A stretch of DNA of 64,000 nucleotides from Sinorhizobium garamanticum (GTDB taxonomy: Bacteria; Pseudomonadota; Alphaproteobacteria; Rhizobiales; Rhizobiaceae): assembly GCF_029892065.1 (NCBI RefSeq), contig NZ_CP120373.1, positions 930,001-994,000 of the forward strand, given 5' to 3'. The notes beneath the pieces were generated by a model. It searched no databases. It was not told the origin of the DNA and saw only the letters and a list, made by a program, of their open reading frames with translations. Shown here one piece after another: positions 1 through 8,781 of the stretch (its first letter is position 1; every line of letters starts with the position of its first letter). Made by a program: the position numbers and the translations under genes.

Positions 1-1
1 C

Positions 2-391
2 GGATCCGACCTCTGCCTGCTCGGCGTTACGGTCCTCACCTCGATGGACGAGCAGGACGTCATCGATGCCGGTTACGAATACGATCCGCACACGCTGGTG
101 CTGCGCCGCGCCGAACAGGCGCGTGCCGCGGGAATGGGCGGCATCGTCTGCTCTGCCGAGGAGGCTGCGGCTGTGCGCAAGATCATCGGAACGGACATGG
201 CGCTCGTCACGCCCGGCATCCGGCCGGCCGGCGCCGACAAGGGCGACCAGAAGCGCGTAATGACGCCGGCTGAAGCGCTTCGCGCCGGATCGAGCCATCT
301 CGTCGTCGCGCGGCCGATCGTCCAGGCCGCGGAGCCGTTGACTGCCGCCCGCGCGATATTGTCCGAGATGGAGAGCGCGGCTTCCGCTTGA
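2..391 (+). CDS. pyrF: Orotidine-5'-phosphate decarboxylase, C-terminal part
   Basis: Last step of de novo UMP synthesis (OMP to UMP and CO2), a cytosolic TIM-barrel enzyme. Only the C-terminal 129 residues are inside the window; the frame is open from base 2 and the true start lies to the left. The visible landmarks are VTPGIRP, a conserved barrel segment near the substrate phosphate, and the later ARPIV strand. The catalytic Asp-Lys-Asp cluster would be upstream and cannot be checked. A hairpin terminator follows 9 bases after the stop, so this is the end of its transcription unit. Confidence 0.93.
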   Translation, partial: GSDLCLLGVTVLTSMDEQDVIDAGYEYDPHTLVLRRAEQARAAGMGGIVCSAEEAAAVRKIIGTDMALVTPGIRPAGADKGDQKRVMTPAEALRAGSSHLVVARPIVQAAEPLTAARAILSEMESAASA

Positions 392-400
392 TCTGCAGGC

Positions 401-428
401 GCCGGAGGAAGGCTCTCCGGCTATTTTG
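401..428 (+). terminator. Rho-independent terminator after pyrF
   Basis: Perfect 7 bp inverted repeat (GCCGGAG at 401-407, CTCCGGC at 415-421) with a 7-base loop, followed by TATTTT. It lies between the pyrF stop and the DUF1330 gene, so the two are probably transcribed separately. Confidence 0.65.
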
Positions 429-531
429 CAACCTTCCTTCCGTGGGCGAGAAGCTACGCTTGACGTTGACCGCGAATTGCCGGAAGTAACGATCCCGTCT
501 GTGTATTCTACCGAAAGACGAGGAGCTTATC

Positions 532-819
532 ATGGCCAAGGGATATTGGATCGCTCGGGTCGATATACGGGACCCTGAGCGCTACAAGGACTATGTCGCG
601 GCGGCAAAGCCGGCCTTCGAGAAATACGGCGCCAAGTTCCTCGCGCGCGGCGGCGAGTTCCGCCGGCTGGAAGGCGCCGTTCGCGCCCGCAACGTCGTCA
701 TCGAGTTCCCTTCGCTTGAGGCCGCCGTCGACTGTTACAACTCGCCCGAATACCAGATTGCCGCAGCCATCCGCCAGGAAGTTGCCGACGCCGAGATGGT
801 GGTGGTGGAAGGCGTCTGA
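532..819 (+). CDS. DUF1330 family protein
   Basis: A 95-residue cytosolic protein of the DUF1330 family, a small ferredoxin-like dimeric alpha/beta-barrel fold. The start MAKGYWIARVDIRDPERYKDY is typical of the family, as is the segment with YNSPEYQ in the second half. The biochemical role of the family is not established. The start at 532 is supported by AGGAG at 521-525. It stands alone between the pyrF terminator and the next gene, which begins 119 bases downstream with its own ribosome site. Confidence 0.85.
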   Translation: MAKGYWIARVDIRDPERYKDYVAAAKPAFEKYGAKFLARGGEFRRLEGAVRARNVVIEFPSLEAAVDCYNSPEYQIAAAIRQEVADAEMVVVEGV

Positions 820-938
820 CGCCCGCAGAAGGCGTCACGAAAGCACCCGAGCAGCCATGTGGATTGGCCTTCACCTCGCCTGCCGCATGGGCTATGTAGC
901 AAGCAATTCTTCCCAATGATATCAGGAGTGCGCTTCCC

Positions 939-1919
939 ATGACCTTGTCCAACCTTCCGCCGCTGGTGACGATTTTCGGCGGATCCGGATTTGTCGGCCG
1001 TCATGTGGTGCGCGCGCTCGCCAAGCGCGGCTATCGCATTCGTGTCGCGGTCCGCCGGCCTGACCTCGCTGGTCATCTCCAGCCGCTCGGGAATGTCGGC
1101 CAGATTTCCTTCGTCCAGGCCAATCTGCGCTATCGCAAATCGGTCGACCGCGCCGTCGAAGGTGCCGACCATGTGATCAACTGTGTCGGCATCCTGTTCC
1201 AGAGCGGCCGCAACACGTTCGACGCGGTTCAGGATTTCGGTGCGCGGGCGGTCGCCGAAGCGGCACGGGCAGCCGGGGCGACACTGACCCACATCTCGGC
1301 GATCGGGGCCGACGCCAAGTCCGAGTCGAGCTATGCCCGCACCAAGGGCCGCGCCGAGGCTGCGATCCTCGAAACGCTTCCCGAAGCGATCATCCTGCGG
1401 CCGTCGATCATTTTCGGACCTGAGGACGGCTTCTTCAACAAGTTCGCCGAAATGGCCCGGTTTTCGCCGTTCCTGCCGCTCGTCGGCGGCGGTCGCACGA
1501 AGTTTCAGCCGGTCTATGTGACCGACGTCGCCGAAGCGGTCGCCCGCGCCGTCGACGGCACGATCGAGAAAGGCAAGATCTACGAGCTCGGCGGACCGCA
1601 GGTCCTGTCGTTCCGCGAATGTCTCGAGCTCATGCTGAAGACGATCGACCGCAAGCGCCGCCTCATCTCGCTGCCCTTCGGCATCGCTTCGTTGATGGGT
1701 AGGGTCGCGTCGCTAGTGCCGTTCATCACGCCGCCGATCACGGCGGATCAGGTAGTGTTGCTCAAATCCGACAATGTCGTCTCCGCACGAGCCGAATCCG
1801 AGGGACGCACGCTCGCTGGAATCGGCATCAAACCGACGATGCTCGATTCGATCCTGCCGAGCTATTTGGTGCGCTATCGCCCGCATGGGCAGTATCAGCG
1901 CGGCGGAAGAGCGGCCTGA
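939..1919 (+). CDS. NDUFA9-like NAD(P)-binding protein (atypical SDR)
   Basis: A 326-residue Rossmann-fold protein of the atypical short-chain dehydrogenase/epimerase group that includes the complex I accessory subunit NDUFA9. The nucleotide-binding glycine motif GGSGFVGRHVV is at about residues 14-24. The usual catalytic Tyr-x3-Lys is represented only by SYARTKGRAE near residue 131. In alphaproteobacteria such genes are annotated as NADH-ubiquinone oxidoreductase 39 kDa-like; a structural or quinone-related role is inferred, not shown here. CAGGAG at 922-927 supports the start. A hairpin terminator follows at 1948. Confidence 0.85.
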   Translation: MTLSNLPPLVTIFGGSGFVGRHVVRALAKRGYRIRVAVRRPDLAGHLQPLGNVGQISFVQANLRYRKSVDRAVEGADHVINCVGILFQSGRNTFDAVQDFGARAVAEAARAAGATLTHISAIGADAKSESSYARTKGRAEAAILETLPEAIILRPSIIFGPEDGFFNKFAEMARFSPFLPLVGGGRTKFQPVYVTDVAEAVARAVDGTIEKGKIYELGGPQVLSFRECLELMLKTIDRKRRLISLPFGIASLMGRVASLVPFITPPITADQVVLLKSDNVVSARAESEGRTLAGIGIKPTMLDSILPSYLVRYRPHGQYQRGGRAA

Positions 1920-1947
1920 CATCTCACCTTCCGGATCTTCGCTTGCG

Positions 1948-1977
1948 ACCGCTGGCTCTGCCGGCGGTTTTTGTTTG
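1948..1977 (+). terminator. Terminator after the NDUFA9-like gene
   Basis: Stem ACCGCTGG (1948-1955) with CCGGCGGT (1961-1968), one G-T type mismatch, loop CTCTG, followed directly by a T run. Confidence 0.65.
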
Positions 1978-2157
1978 TTGCAATGACGCAACAGCGTTGC
2001 AGTTCTGCCGCAGTTGCAAAACACGAATAGCATTTACCGCAGATTCAGCATGTCCTGATATTGATCATGACATGTCCAGCGAATAAACACCCCTCGCGCC
2101 ACATCGCTCGGCGAGCGCAGTCGGTGCCAACATCACACTCGAAAGGCATAACGTCCC

Positions 2158-2319
2158 ATGGGCAAGTCGATCGCAATCTTTTTTGCGTCTGCGGCACTGA
2201 TCATTCTGGCTGGCTCGTTCATGGCTCCGAGCACCGTGGCAAGCAGCAGCAAGGGATGCGCGCCCGCCTATGGCGTCGACCCCTGCACGACGGCGTCGAT
2301 CGAGTTTTCCGGCGAGTAA
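2158..2319 (+). CDS. Small exported peptide, unknown function
   Basis: A 53-residue open frame starting MGKSIAIFFASAALIILAGS. It has one Lys near the N-terminus, a 16-18 residue hydrophobic core, then an Ala/Ser-rich stretch (APSTVASSSKG) that would suit signal-peptide cleavage. The mature part would be only about 25 residues with two cysteines (GCAPAYGVDPC) that could form a disulphide. GAAAGG at 2141-2146 is a possible ribosome site. It is followed by a strong hairpin terminator at 2408. I do not recognise the family. The signal-peptide shape and the dedicated terminator make it a credible gene. Confidence 0.6.
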   Translation: MGKSIAIFFASAALIILAGSFMAPSTVASSSKGCAPAYGVDPCTTASIEFSGE

Positions 2320-2407
2320 GCCGGCACCTGTCGCATAAAGCGTAGCTGTCCTCCAAGAGATGGACGGCACTGCGGCGGTGATATTTTAGTTTTGGCGGGG
2401 GCCAGGG

Positions 2408-2449
2408 AGCCGCATGCGTTTCGAAAGAGCGCATGCGGCTTTATTTTTT
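2408..2449 (+). terminator. Strong terminator downstream of the small exported peptide
   Basis: Perfect 11 bp stem (AGCCGCATGCG at 2408-2418, CGCATGCGGCT at 2430-2440) with an 11-base loop, followed by TTATTTTTT. The T run is only on the + strand side, so it serves rightward transcription and not uppP. Confidence 0.8.
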
Positions 2450-2452
2450 GGC

Positions 2453-3259
2453 TTATCCAAGAAGCCAAAGGCCGATGAGGCCGGCGACCCCGATGATGAT
2501 CCGCCAGATCGCGAAGGGCGTGAAGCCGCGGTGCGAGACGAAATCGAGCAGCGAGCGAACGACGAACACCCCAGCCACGAAGGCGGCGATGAAGCCGGCC
2601 GCAATCAGCGTCACATCGTCGAAGGACAGAGCGTCGCGGTTCTTATAGAGATCGATGGTGAAGGCACCGACCATCGTCGGCATGGCGAGAAAGAAGGAAA
2701 ACTCCGCCGCAGAACGCTTGTCGGTTCCCATCAGCAGAGCACCGGCAATCGTGGCGCCGGAACGCGACGTGCCTGGAATCATCGCAAGGCATTGGAAGAG
2801 GCCGATCTTGAAGGCGAGCGACGGCGGATAGTCCATCACGTCGGTGTAGCGCGGCTTCAGCGGCAGCTGGTCGATCGCATAGAGGACGAGGCCGCCGACG
2901 ATCAGCACGATGCAGATAAGCATCGGTGTTTCAAAAAGCACCGACTTGATGAAGCCATGGGCTGCGGCGCCTATGACGGCCGCGGGAAGAAAGGCGATGA
3001 GCACCGAGAGCACGAAGCGACGTGCGACGGCGCTCGATGGCAAGGCCAGCGCGATCTTGAGTAGGCGCTGGAAGTAGACCAGCAGGATCGCGAGGATCGC
3101 GCCGAGTTGGATGAGAACGGCGAAGGTATTTCCGGGTGACCTGAAGCCAAGGAAGTGGCCGGCAAGAAGGACATGCGCCGTCGACGACACGGGGATGAAC
3201 TCGGTCAGTCCCTCGACGAGCCCGAGGACGAGCGCGCTGATGATCGATTGATCCGCCAT
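2453..3259 (-). CDS. uppP: Undecaprenyl-diphosphatase
   Basis: Integral membrane phosphatase (BacA/UppP family) that recycles undecaprenyl diphosphate to the monophosphate carrier for peptidoglycan and polysaccharide synthesis; overexpression gives bacitracin resistance in other bacteria. Length 268 residues is normal. Both family motifs are present: E16-x3-E20 in [14 protein letters not shown] (with His29) and PGTSRSGAT at 162-170 with the catalytic Arg166. About eight hydrophobic segments. Transcribed leftward and divergent from the GST gene. The start at 3259 gives the standard MADQSII N-terminus. Not to be confused with the unrelated rhizobial BacA peptide transporter. Confidence 0.95.
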   Translation of the reverse strand: MADQSIISALVLGLVEGLTEFIPVSSTAHVLLAGHFLGFRSPGNTFAVLIQLGAILAILLVYFQRLLKIALALPSSAVARRFVLSVLIAFLPAAVIGAAAHGFIKSVLFETPMLICIVLIVGGLVLYAIDQLPLKPRYTDVMDYPPSLAFKIGLFQCLAMIPGTSRSGATIAGALLMGTDKRSAAEFSFFLAMPTMVGAFTIDLYKNRDALSFDDVTLIAAGFIAAFVAGVFVVRSLLDFVSHRGFTPFAIWRIIIGVAGLIGLWLLG

Positions 3260-3423
3260 AAATAAGATGTTCCTGACGTGTTGGGGTGTGGGAGGAGAAG
3301 GTCGATTTGCTTGTGTTTGCCACCTGAACTACCTATAGCTCGTTTTTATGACAAGCCGTGACCAGACACATGTGCCACGATGCTGACGCTCCCTGAAAAA
3401 AGATCTACGAAGCGCGACTCTCG

Positions 3424-4116
3424 ATGCCGACACTGTATCACCACCCCATGTCCTCCGCCTCCCGGTTCGTACGCCTGATTCTCTCGGAATACGGTTACCA
3501 GACCGAGCTGAGCGAGGAGCAGCCCTGGGAAAACCGGCGGGACTTTTTGGCCCTCAATCCGGCGGGCACGCTGCCGGTCTATGTGGACGACAGCATGCGC
3601 GCGCTCTGCGGTGCGACGATCATTTCGGAATATCTGGACGAAACGAACGGCATCCTGAAGCGCGATCGCCGGCTGCTCGCCGAGGATCCGTTCCAGCGCG
3701 CAGAGATTCGCCGGCTCACCGAATGGTTCCTGCAGAAGATGGAAGCCGATGTGACGCGCCCGCTGGTGCGCGAACGCATCTTCAAGCTGCAGATGACCCC
3801 CGATCAGGGCGGTGGTGCACCGGATTCCAAAATCCTGCGCACATCGCGCGCCAATATCCGCCAGCACATGAAATATCTCTCCTGGCTCGCCGGCTCGCGC
3901 CCGTGGCTCGCGGGCGAACGCATCTCCTATGCCGACCTCGCCGCGGCGGCTGCGATCTCCGTGCTCGATTACCTCGGCGAGATCGACTGGTCCGAGGCGC
4001 CGACGGCCAAGGAGTGGTACCAGCGATTGAAATCCCGCCCGTCTTTCCGGCCGCTGCTCGGGGAGCGGGTGCGCGGTATCACACCGGTCTCGCACTATGC
4101 GGACCTCGATTTTTGA
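3424..4116 (+). CDS. Glutathione S-transferase family protein
   Basis: A 230-residue cytosolic protein with an N-terminal thioredoxin-like domain ([17 protein letters not shown]) and an all-helical C-terminal domain (about 90-220). The cis-Pro segment is [11 protein letters not shown] and the glutathione-carboxylate region includes TIISEYLDE. It has Ser rather than Cys at the usual active-site loop. The substrate is unknown. The stop at 4116 lies 10 bases before the queG start at 4127, so the two are probably cotranscribed; in rhizobia a GST often precedes queG, from memory. Confidence 0.88.
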   Translation: MPTLYHHPMSSASRFVRLILSEYGYQTELSEEQPWENRRDFLALNPAGTLPVYVDDSMRALCGATIISEYLDETNGILKRDRRLLAEDPFQRAEIRRLTEWFLQKMEADVTRPLVRERIFKLQMTPDQGGGAPDSKILRTSRANIRQHMKYLSWLAGSRPWLAGERISYADLAAAAAISVLDYLGEIDWSEAPTAKEWYQRLKSRPSFRPLLGERVRGITPVSHYADLDF

Positions 4117-4126
4117 GGACAAGGCA

Positions 4127-5299
4127 ATGCCTGGCGACGCCGTTAGAGCGGAAAACCAGGGCAGGAAGCGCAGCACACTGACCGCGTTTCTGAAGAGCGA
4201 GGCGGCGGACAAGGGCTTCGATATCTGTCGCATCACGCGACCGGACGCCATTCCGGAGGCGCCGGCGCGTCTGAGACAGTTTCTGGCCGAAGGCGCTCAC
4301 GGCACGATGGAGTGGCTCGCCGAAACGGCGGAACGCCGGTCCGATCCGCGTGTACTGTGGAGCGACGTCCGCTCGATCGTCATGCTCGGGATGAACTACG
4401 GTCCCGAGGACGATCCGCGCGCAATCCTTGACAGGCCGGACCGCGGGGCGATTTCCGTCTACGCGCAGAACCGCGATTATCACGATGTCGTCAAGGGGCG
4501 GCTCAAGGAGGTCGCGACGCGCTTTGCCGCCCGTGCCGGTGAGGACGTGAAAGTCTTCGTGGACACAGCCCCGGTCATGGAAAAGCCGCTCGCCGAGAAG
4601 GCCGGTATCGGCTGGCAGGGCAAGCACACCAATCTCGTCAGCCGCGAATACGGTTCGTGGCTGTTTCTCGGCAGCATTTTCACGACCGCCGATCTCGATC
4701 TCGACGAGCCCGAGCGCGACCATTGCGGCTCCTGCCGCGCTTGTCTCGACGCCTGCCCGACCGGCGCCTTTCCGGCGCCCTACCAGATCGACGCCCGGCG
4801 CTGCATTTCCTACCTGACGATCGAGCACAAGGGTCCGATCGAGCCTGAGCTCCGCCCTCTGATCGGCAACCGGATCTATGGCTGTGACGACTGTCTTGCG
4901 GCCTGTCCGTGGAACAAGTTCGCGCGCTCGGCCTCTGAAATGAAGCTCAGGCCGCGCGACGACCTGAAGGAGCCGGAGTTGAGTTTCCTCCTGACCTTGG
5001 ATGATGCGGCGTTTCGCGCCTTTTTCTCCGGTTCTCCGGTCAAACGCATCGGCCGCGACCGTTTCGTCAGAAACGCCTTGATCGCGGCCGGCAATTCCGG
5101 TGAAAAAGACCTGATACCGCATTGCAAGGCATTGGCGCACGACGCTTCCCCAACGGTAAGAGGCATGGCTATCTGGGCGCTCTCGCGGCTATTGCCGCGC
5201 GACCAACTTGTCGCCTTTGCCGGGCAGTGCGGGCCGGAAACCGACAACGACGTTCTTTCGGAATGGGAAATGGCAGGAGTAAGCCGATGCATGTCCTGA
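4127..5299 (+). CDS. queG: Epoxyqueuosine reductase
   Basis: Cobalamin- and iron-sulphur-dependent enzyme that reduces epoxyqueuosine to queuosine in tRNA (Asp, Asn, His, Tyr wobble). Two 4Fe-4S clusters are visible: C200-x2-C203-x2-C206-x3-C210 ([15 protein letters not shown]) and C253-x2-C256-x3-C260 ([14 protein letters not shown]). A HEAT-like tail follows. I chose ATG 4127 (390 residues). An ATG at 4097 would overlap the GST gene and adds no family-like sequence. GAGG near 4114 fits 4127. The 3' end overlaps the next gene by 13 bases. Confidence 0.94.
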   Translation: MPGDAVRAENQGRKRSTLTAFLKSEAADKGFDICRITRPDAIPEAPARLRQFLAEGAHGTMEWLAETAERRSDPRVLWSDVRSIVMLGMNYGPEDDPRAILDRPDRGAISVYAQNRDYHDVVKGRLKEVATRFAARAGEDVKVFVDTAPVMEKPLAEKAGIGWQGKHTNLVSREYGSWLFLGSIFTTADLDLDEPERDHCGSCRACLDACPTGAFPAPYQIDARRCISYLTIEHKGPIEPELRPLIGNRIYGCDDCLAACPWNKFARSASEMKLRPRDDLKEPELSFLLTLDDAAFRAFFSGSPVKRIGRDRFVRNALIAAGNSGEKDLIPHCKALAHDASPTVRGMAIWALSRLLPRDQLVAFAGQCGPETDNDVLSEWEMAGVSRCMS

Positions 5300-6162
5300 T
5301 TCTTGGTGCCGGCTACTCCGGCACGGCGATCGCGAAAGCGCTGGCGCCTGCTGCCCAGTCCGTGACCGGCACCACCCGCTCGCCCGAAAGGCTCGCCGAC
5401 CTCACGAGAGCCGGGATTCGTCCCCTCCTCTACGATGGAGCGGCGATATCCGCCGAACTCGCGGAGGCGATGCGCCAGGCAACCCACCTCGTGCAGTCGA
5501 TTGCCCCGGGCCGGGACGGCGACCCGATGTTTCGGGGCGGCGTCGCGCCGTTGCCCGAGCTTTTGCCGAATCTTCGCTGGATCGGCTATCTTTCCACCGT
5601 CGGCGTCTATGGCGACCACAAGGGCGCCTGGGTGACGGAAGAAACGGCCTGCAAGCCCGTTTCCCAGCGTTCGGTCGAACGGGTCGAGGCCGAGAATGCC
5701 TGGCTTCACTATGGCACCCAGCGCGGAATTCCCGTCGCGATCCTGCGCCTTGCCGGCATTTACGGCCCGGGCCGCAATGCCTTTCGCAACCTCGCCGAAG
5801 GCACGGCACGCCGATTGGTGAAACCCAACCAGGTCTTCAACCGCATTCGCGTCGAAGACATCGGATCGGCTGCCGCCTTCCTCGCCAACCGCGGCATGGG
5901 TGGGATCTTCAACATCACCGACGATGAACCGGCCGCGCCGCAGGATGTGGTAGCGGAAGCCGCCCGGCTAATGGGTGTCGAGCCGCCACCGGAGATTCCT
6001 TTCGAGACCGCCGAACTGTCGCCGATGGCGCGCTCCTTCTACGGCGAGAACAAGCGCGTCTCGAATGCCCGCCTTCGCGAGGCCGGCTTCCAATTCGCCT
6101 TCCCGAACTATCGCGCGTCGCTTGCACAGTTGTGGGAAACAGGCGCCTGGCGTGGGAAGTAG
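5287..6162 (+). CDS. SDR/NAD-dependent epimerase-like protein
   Basis: A 291-residue Rossmann protein starting [19 protein letters not shown]. The glycine motif GAGYSG is at residues 7-12, and [11 protein letters not shown] resembles the active-site loop of extended SDR proteins. The Tyr-x3-Lys pair is not obvious, so catalysis is uncertain. The start is set by GGCAGGAG at 5272-5279 and gives a 13-base overlap with queG, so translation is probably coupled. Homologues next to queG are annotated as SDR family proteins; a link to queuosine metabolism is only a positional hint. Confidence 0.85.
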   Translation: MHVLILGAGYSGTAIAKALAPAAQSVTGTTRSPERLADLTRAGIRPLLYDGAAISAELAEAMRQATHLVQSIAPGRDGDPMFRGGVAPLPELLPNLRWIGYLSTVGVYGDHKGAWVTEETACKPVSQRSVERVEAENAWLHYGTQRGIPVAILRLAGIYGPGRNAFRNLAEGTARRLVKPNQVFNRIRVEDIGSAAAFLANRGMGGIFNITDDEPAAPQDVVAEAARLMGVEPPPEIPFETAELSPMARSFYGENKRVSNARLREAGFQFAFPNYRASLAQLWETGAWRGK

Positions 6163-6623
6163 ACTCCACCACAATTCGTGTATTCAGAATACCTCCGTTC
6201 GGATGAAAGCATGTCTTCAGATCATCCGATAGTAACGGTGAGCACGACTTTTGTTTGACTGCCTAACGCTAGCCCATATTTGGCCTATACTTCGCCCATT
6301 TATACAACCTACGCGATAGTCGAAGGATTTCGACGAACGAGAATCGTGGAAAATCATACAAATCGAAATTTTAAATGATTTTTTTCCGCCACAGGGAGTC
6401 TGCACTCGGCGCGGGACCCCATCTGACGTTTAATCCCTGATTCCAAAGAACTTCGCACGAAGCCTTAAAATAATTCAAACAATCTTACATTTTAAATTTT
6501 CACTACTTTTTAACAATTCCTAATGGACGGTTAACGGTTGAAGCACGGTTTTGCCATTATTCGCCTCAATTAGCTCGATCAGCAGGGAAATTAACTAAAC
6601 TTTCAAACCGTGGGGGTCGTCGC
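6163..6623 (+). other. Low-GC intergenic spacer upstream of the RlpA-like gene
   Basis: About 460 bases with visibly lower GC than the surrounding genes and no convincing open frame. A 7 bp hairpin (CGGATGA 6200-6206 with TCATCCG 6222-6228, extended by CCGTT/AACGG) sits near the left end and might end the queG transcript, though no T run follows at once. The right half is rich in TTAA and TTTAAA words and probably holds the promoter of the RlpA-like gene. No known sRNA or riboswitch was recognised. Confidence 0.4.
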
Positions 6624-6998
6624 TTGAAACCAGCGAACATTAAGACTGCTGCCGCAGCAGTGCTATTCACCGTCGGGATGGGGTTGGTCTCGGCATCCGA
6701 TAGTCAGGCAGCAGGGTCCGCTTGCGGCGGTGCATCCTGGTACGCACTGACCTCCAAGACCGCGTCCGGCGAAAGAATGAACGCCGCACGCCTCACCGCC
6801 GCCCATCGTAGCCTCAAGTTCGGCACCAAGGTCGCGGTCACCAACAAGCGCAACGGCAAGACCGTCGTCGTTCGCATCAACGATCGAGGTCCCTTCATTC
6901 GTGGTCGGGTGATCGATCTTTCCAAGGCCGCAGCTTCGCAGATTGGCATGATCCGCTCCGGAACCGCCAGCATCTGTTACCGCGTCATCAATTCCTGA
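6624..6998 (+). CDS. RlpA-like exported double-psi beta-barrel protein
   Basis: A 124-residue secreted protein: signal peptide (about residues 1-30, ending near SDSQAAG), then a double-psi beta-barrel domain with [20 protein letters not shown] and [19 protein letters not shown], the classic RlpA core. RlpA proteins bind or cleave denuded peptidoglycan strands. This one lacks the C-terminal SPOR domain of E. coli RlpA, so septal targeting cannot be assumed. The start is a TTG at 6624; no in-frame ATG precedes the signal peptide. The hydrophobic stretch and two cysteines fit a periplasmic or outer-membrane location. A terminator follows at 7011. Confidence 0.88.
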   Translation: MKPANIKTAAAAVLFTVGMGLVSASDSQAAGSACGGASWYALTSKTASGERMNAARLTAAHRSLKFGTKVAVTNKRNGKTVVVRINDRGPFIRGRVIDLSKAAASQIGMIRSGTASICYRVINS

Positions 6999-7010
6999 TG
7001 CGCCAATACT

Positions 7011-7043
7011 TCCGCCCGATTTTCGCACCGGGCGGATTTGTTT
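7011..7043 (+). terminator. Terminator after the RlpA-like gene
   Basis: Perfect 8 bp stem (TCCGCCCG 7011-7018, CGGGCGGA 7029-7036), 10-base loop, then TTTGTTT. Confidence 0.75.
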
Positions 7044-7050
7044 ATGGAGA

Positions 7051-7143
7051 CTACAGCGCCGCGCGTCTTACCAGAAGCAAAGGCCGCTGAATTGCTGCCT
7101 GTTTTTGTCCTCAGATCGGCTACGATTTAAGGAAACATGCAGT
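7051..7143 (-). repeat. RIME1-like two-palindrome repeat, copy 1 (degenerate)
   Basis: Member of the repeat family seen eight times in the window. In this leftward copy the CTACAGCGCCGCGCGTCT arm and the TGCATG-bounded AAATCG palindrome are recognisable, but the middle is altered (CCAGAAGCAAAGGCC). It lies between the RlpA-like terminator and the RNA methyltransferase gene. Confidence 0.75.
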
Positions 7144-7227
7144 AGGCGGTCTCTCCCGTTTATACCGCTTCCGTCTTGCTCTTCGGTGCCATCGCCGCTA
7201 CCACGGCGAAAAAGGAGTTCATCGAAA

Positions 7228-8517
7228 ATGCGATTGGGCGGAAGGCTCGCCGGAGCCATCGAGGTTCTTGACGACATAGAGAAACGGAAGCGACCCGTCG
7301 CCGACGCGCTCAAGGACTGGGGCCTATCGCACCGCTTCGCCGGATCGGGCGACCGTGCCGCCATCGGCAACATCGTCTACGACGCGCTGCGGATGAAGCT
7401 CTCCCACGCATATCTGATGGACAGCGACAGCGCCGCCGCGCTTGGCCACGCGGTCATGTATCGGCAATGGGGCTTTACCCCCGACACGCTTGCCGCGGAG
7501 CTCGCCGACGACAAGTTCGCACCCGAGGCGCCTTCGGCGGAAATGATGAAGGCCTTTGCCGAGCGTCGGCTCGAAGATGCCCCCAAGCATGTGCAGGCAG
7601 ATATTCCGGAATGGACGCAGGCCTCTTTCGAGGAGAACTTCTCCGACCATTGGCTCGAAGAGGCTCGGGCGCTTGCCGGGCGGCCGACACTGGACCTGCG
7701 CGTCAACACGCTGAAGGCGAACCGTGAGAAGGTCTTGAAGGCGCTCGAACGAAGCGGCGCCGAACCGGCAACGATTGCGCGCCACGGCGTGCGCATCCCG
7801 GCCGGCGAAGGCGCTTCGCGCCTTCCGAACGTCACAGCGGAGATCTCCTTCCAGAAGGGCTGGTTCGAAGTTCAGGACGAAGGCTCGCAGATCGTCGCCG
7901 ATCTCGCTTTCCCGCAGGAGGGCGAGCAGGTGCTCGACTACTGCGCCGGCGGCGGCGGCAAGACGCTCGCCATGTCGGCAGCGATGAACAACAAGGGCCA
8001 GGTGCATGCCTACGATACCGATCGCAAGCGGCTGGCGCCGATCATCGAGCGGCTGAAGCGCGCCGGCACCCGCAATGTGCAGGTGCATGAATCGGCGGAA
8101 TCCCTGGCGCCGCTTACCGGGCGCTTCGATCGCGTGCTTGTGGATGCGCCCTGCACCGGGACCGGTACGTGGCGCCGCCGCCCGGACACGAAATGGCGGC
8201 TTACGCAGAAGAACCTGGAGGAGAGGCTGGCCCAGCAGGAGGAAGCACTTGCAAGCGCCGCCCACTTCGTCCGGCCGGGCGGGTATCTAATCTACGTGAC
8301 CTGCTCGGTGCTTCCCGAGGAGAACGAGTCGCAGGTCTACGGTTTCTGCGAGGACAATCCGGAATTCGAGATCCTCTCTGCCGCCGATACATGGGCGACG
8401 CTCTTCGGTAGTGACAAGCCACAACCATGGTCCGCGGACATGAAGACGGTCACGCTGACGCCGGCCTCGACGGGAACCGACGGCTTCTTCTTCTGCCTTA
8501 TGGGCCGAAGGAGCTAG
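7228..8517 (+). CDS. RsmB/NOP family RNA (cytosine-C5) methyltransferase
   Basis: SAM-dependent m5C methyltransferase acting on RNA, probably rRNA; 429 residues. An N-terminal NusB-like helical region is followed by the Rossmann methyltransferase domain: motif I VLDYCAGGGGKTLAM, motif IV DAPCTGTG with Cys309, and motif VI VTCSVLPEENE with Cys359. The two cysteines are the general-base and nucleophile pair of this family. The start at 7228 is set by AAAGGAG at 7211-7217. A longer in-frame ORF upstream runs through the repeat and is not likely to be translated. True RsmB orthology (16S C967) is not certain. Confidence 0.9.
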   Translation: MRLGGRLAGAIEVLDDIEKRKRPVADALKDWGLSHRFAGSGDRAAIGNIVYDALRMKLSHAYLMDSDSAAALGHAVMYRQWGFTPDTLAAELADDKFAPEAPSAEMMKAFAERRLEDAPKHVQADIPEWTQASFEENFSDHWLEEARALAGRPTLDLRVNTLKANREKVLKALERSGAEPATIARHGVRIPAGEGASRLPNVTAEISFQKGWFEVQDEGSQIVADLAFPQEGEQVLDYCAGGGGKTLAMSAAMNNKGQVHAYDTDRKRLAPIIERLKRAGTRNVQVHESAESLAPLTGRFDRVLVDAPCTGTGTWRRRPDTKWRLTQKNLEERLAQQEEALASAAHFVRPGGYLIYVTCSVLPEENESQVYGFCEDNPEFEILSAADTWATLFGSDKPQPWSADMKTVTLTPASTGTDGFFFCLMGRRS

Positions 8518-8560
8518 CGCCAGACCGCCGGCCGGCTTCCGCGCGCCGCGCCGGGAAAAG

Positions 8561-8577
8561 ATTGAAAACATTCTAAA
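8561..8577 (+). promoter_or_regulatory. Possible degenerate Irr-type iron box upstream of the imelysin cluster
   Basis: ATTGAAAACATTCTAAA matches the right half of the palindrome TTTAGAA-N3-TTCTAAA exactly and 4 of 7 bases of the left half. It lies about 205 bases before the imelysin start. The perfect version of this box occurs in the same window before mbfA. The assignment is weak. Confidence 0.3.
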
Positions 8578-8659
8578 CTATACACTTTGACACAAGTTTA
8601 CTTTTGGTCCATGACATGTGGGCTTTTGCGGGCTTCCGAGACGTTTGCTCGCCGCCCAC

Positions 8660-8760
8660 TGCATGTTTCCTAACCGGACCCGATTCAAGGGTAGAACCGT
8701 GCAGCAATGCAAAGTGCTACAGCGACCTTTGTGCGCCTCATAGGGACGCGCGGCGCTGCA
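8660..8760 (+). repeat. RIME1-like repeat, copy 2
   Basis: TGCATGTTTCC...GATTC...GTGCAGCAATGCAAAGTGCTACAGCGACC...GCGCGGCGCTGCA. The order is the same as in copies 3 and 8, with scattered changes. It ends 21 bases before the imelysin start and contains an ATG (8707) that is in frame with it but is unlikely to be used. Confidence 0.85.
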
Positions 8761-8781
8761 GGAGAAGCAAAGGAGAGGGTC

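Noticed and set aside
44-539. Opposite-strand ORFs over pyrF and its terminator
   Set aside because: Typical antisense shadow frames of high-GC DNA; no ribosome site or family similarity.
6529-6595. TTAA-rich words upstream of the RlpA-like gene as CtrA sites
   Set aside because: None has the exact TTAA-N7-TTAA spacing.
7105-7227. 41-codon upstream extension of the RNA methyltransferase
   Set aside because: It passes through repeat copy 1; ATG 7228 with AAAGGAG is the natural start.
8707-8781. Longer N-terminus for the first imelysin from ATG 8707
   Set aside because: The ATG lies inside repeat copy 2 and would put 25 unrelated residues before a clear signal peptide; GTG 8782 has a strong ribosome site.
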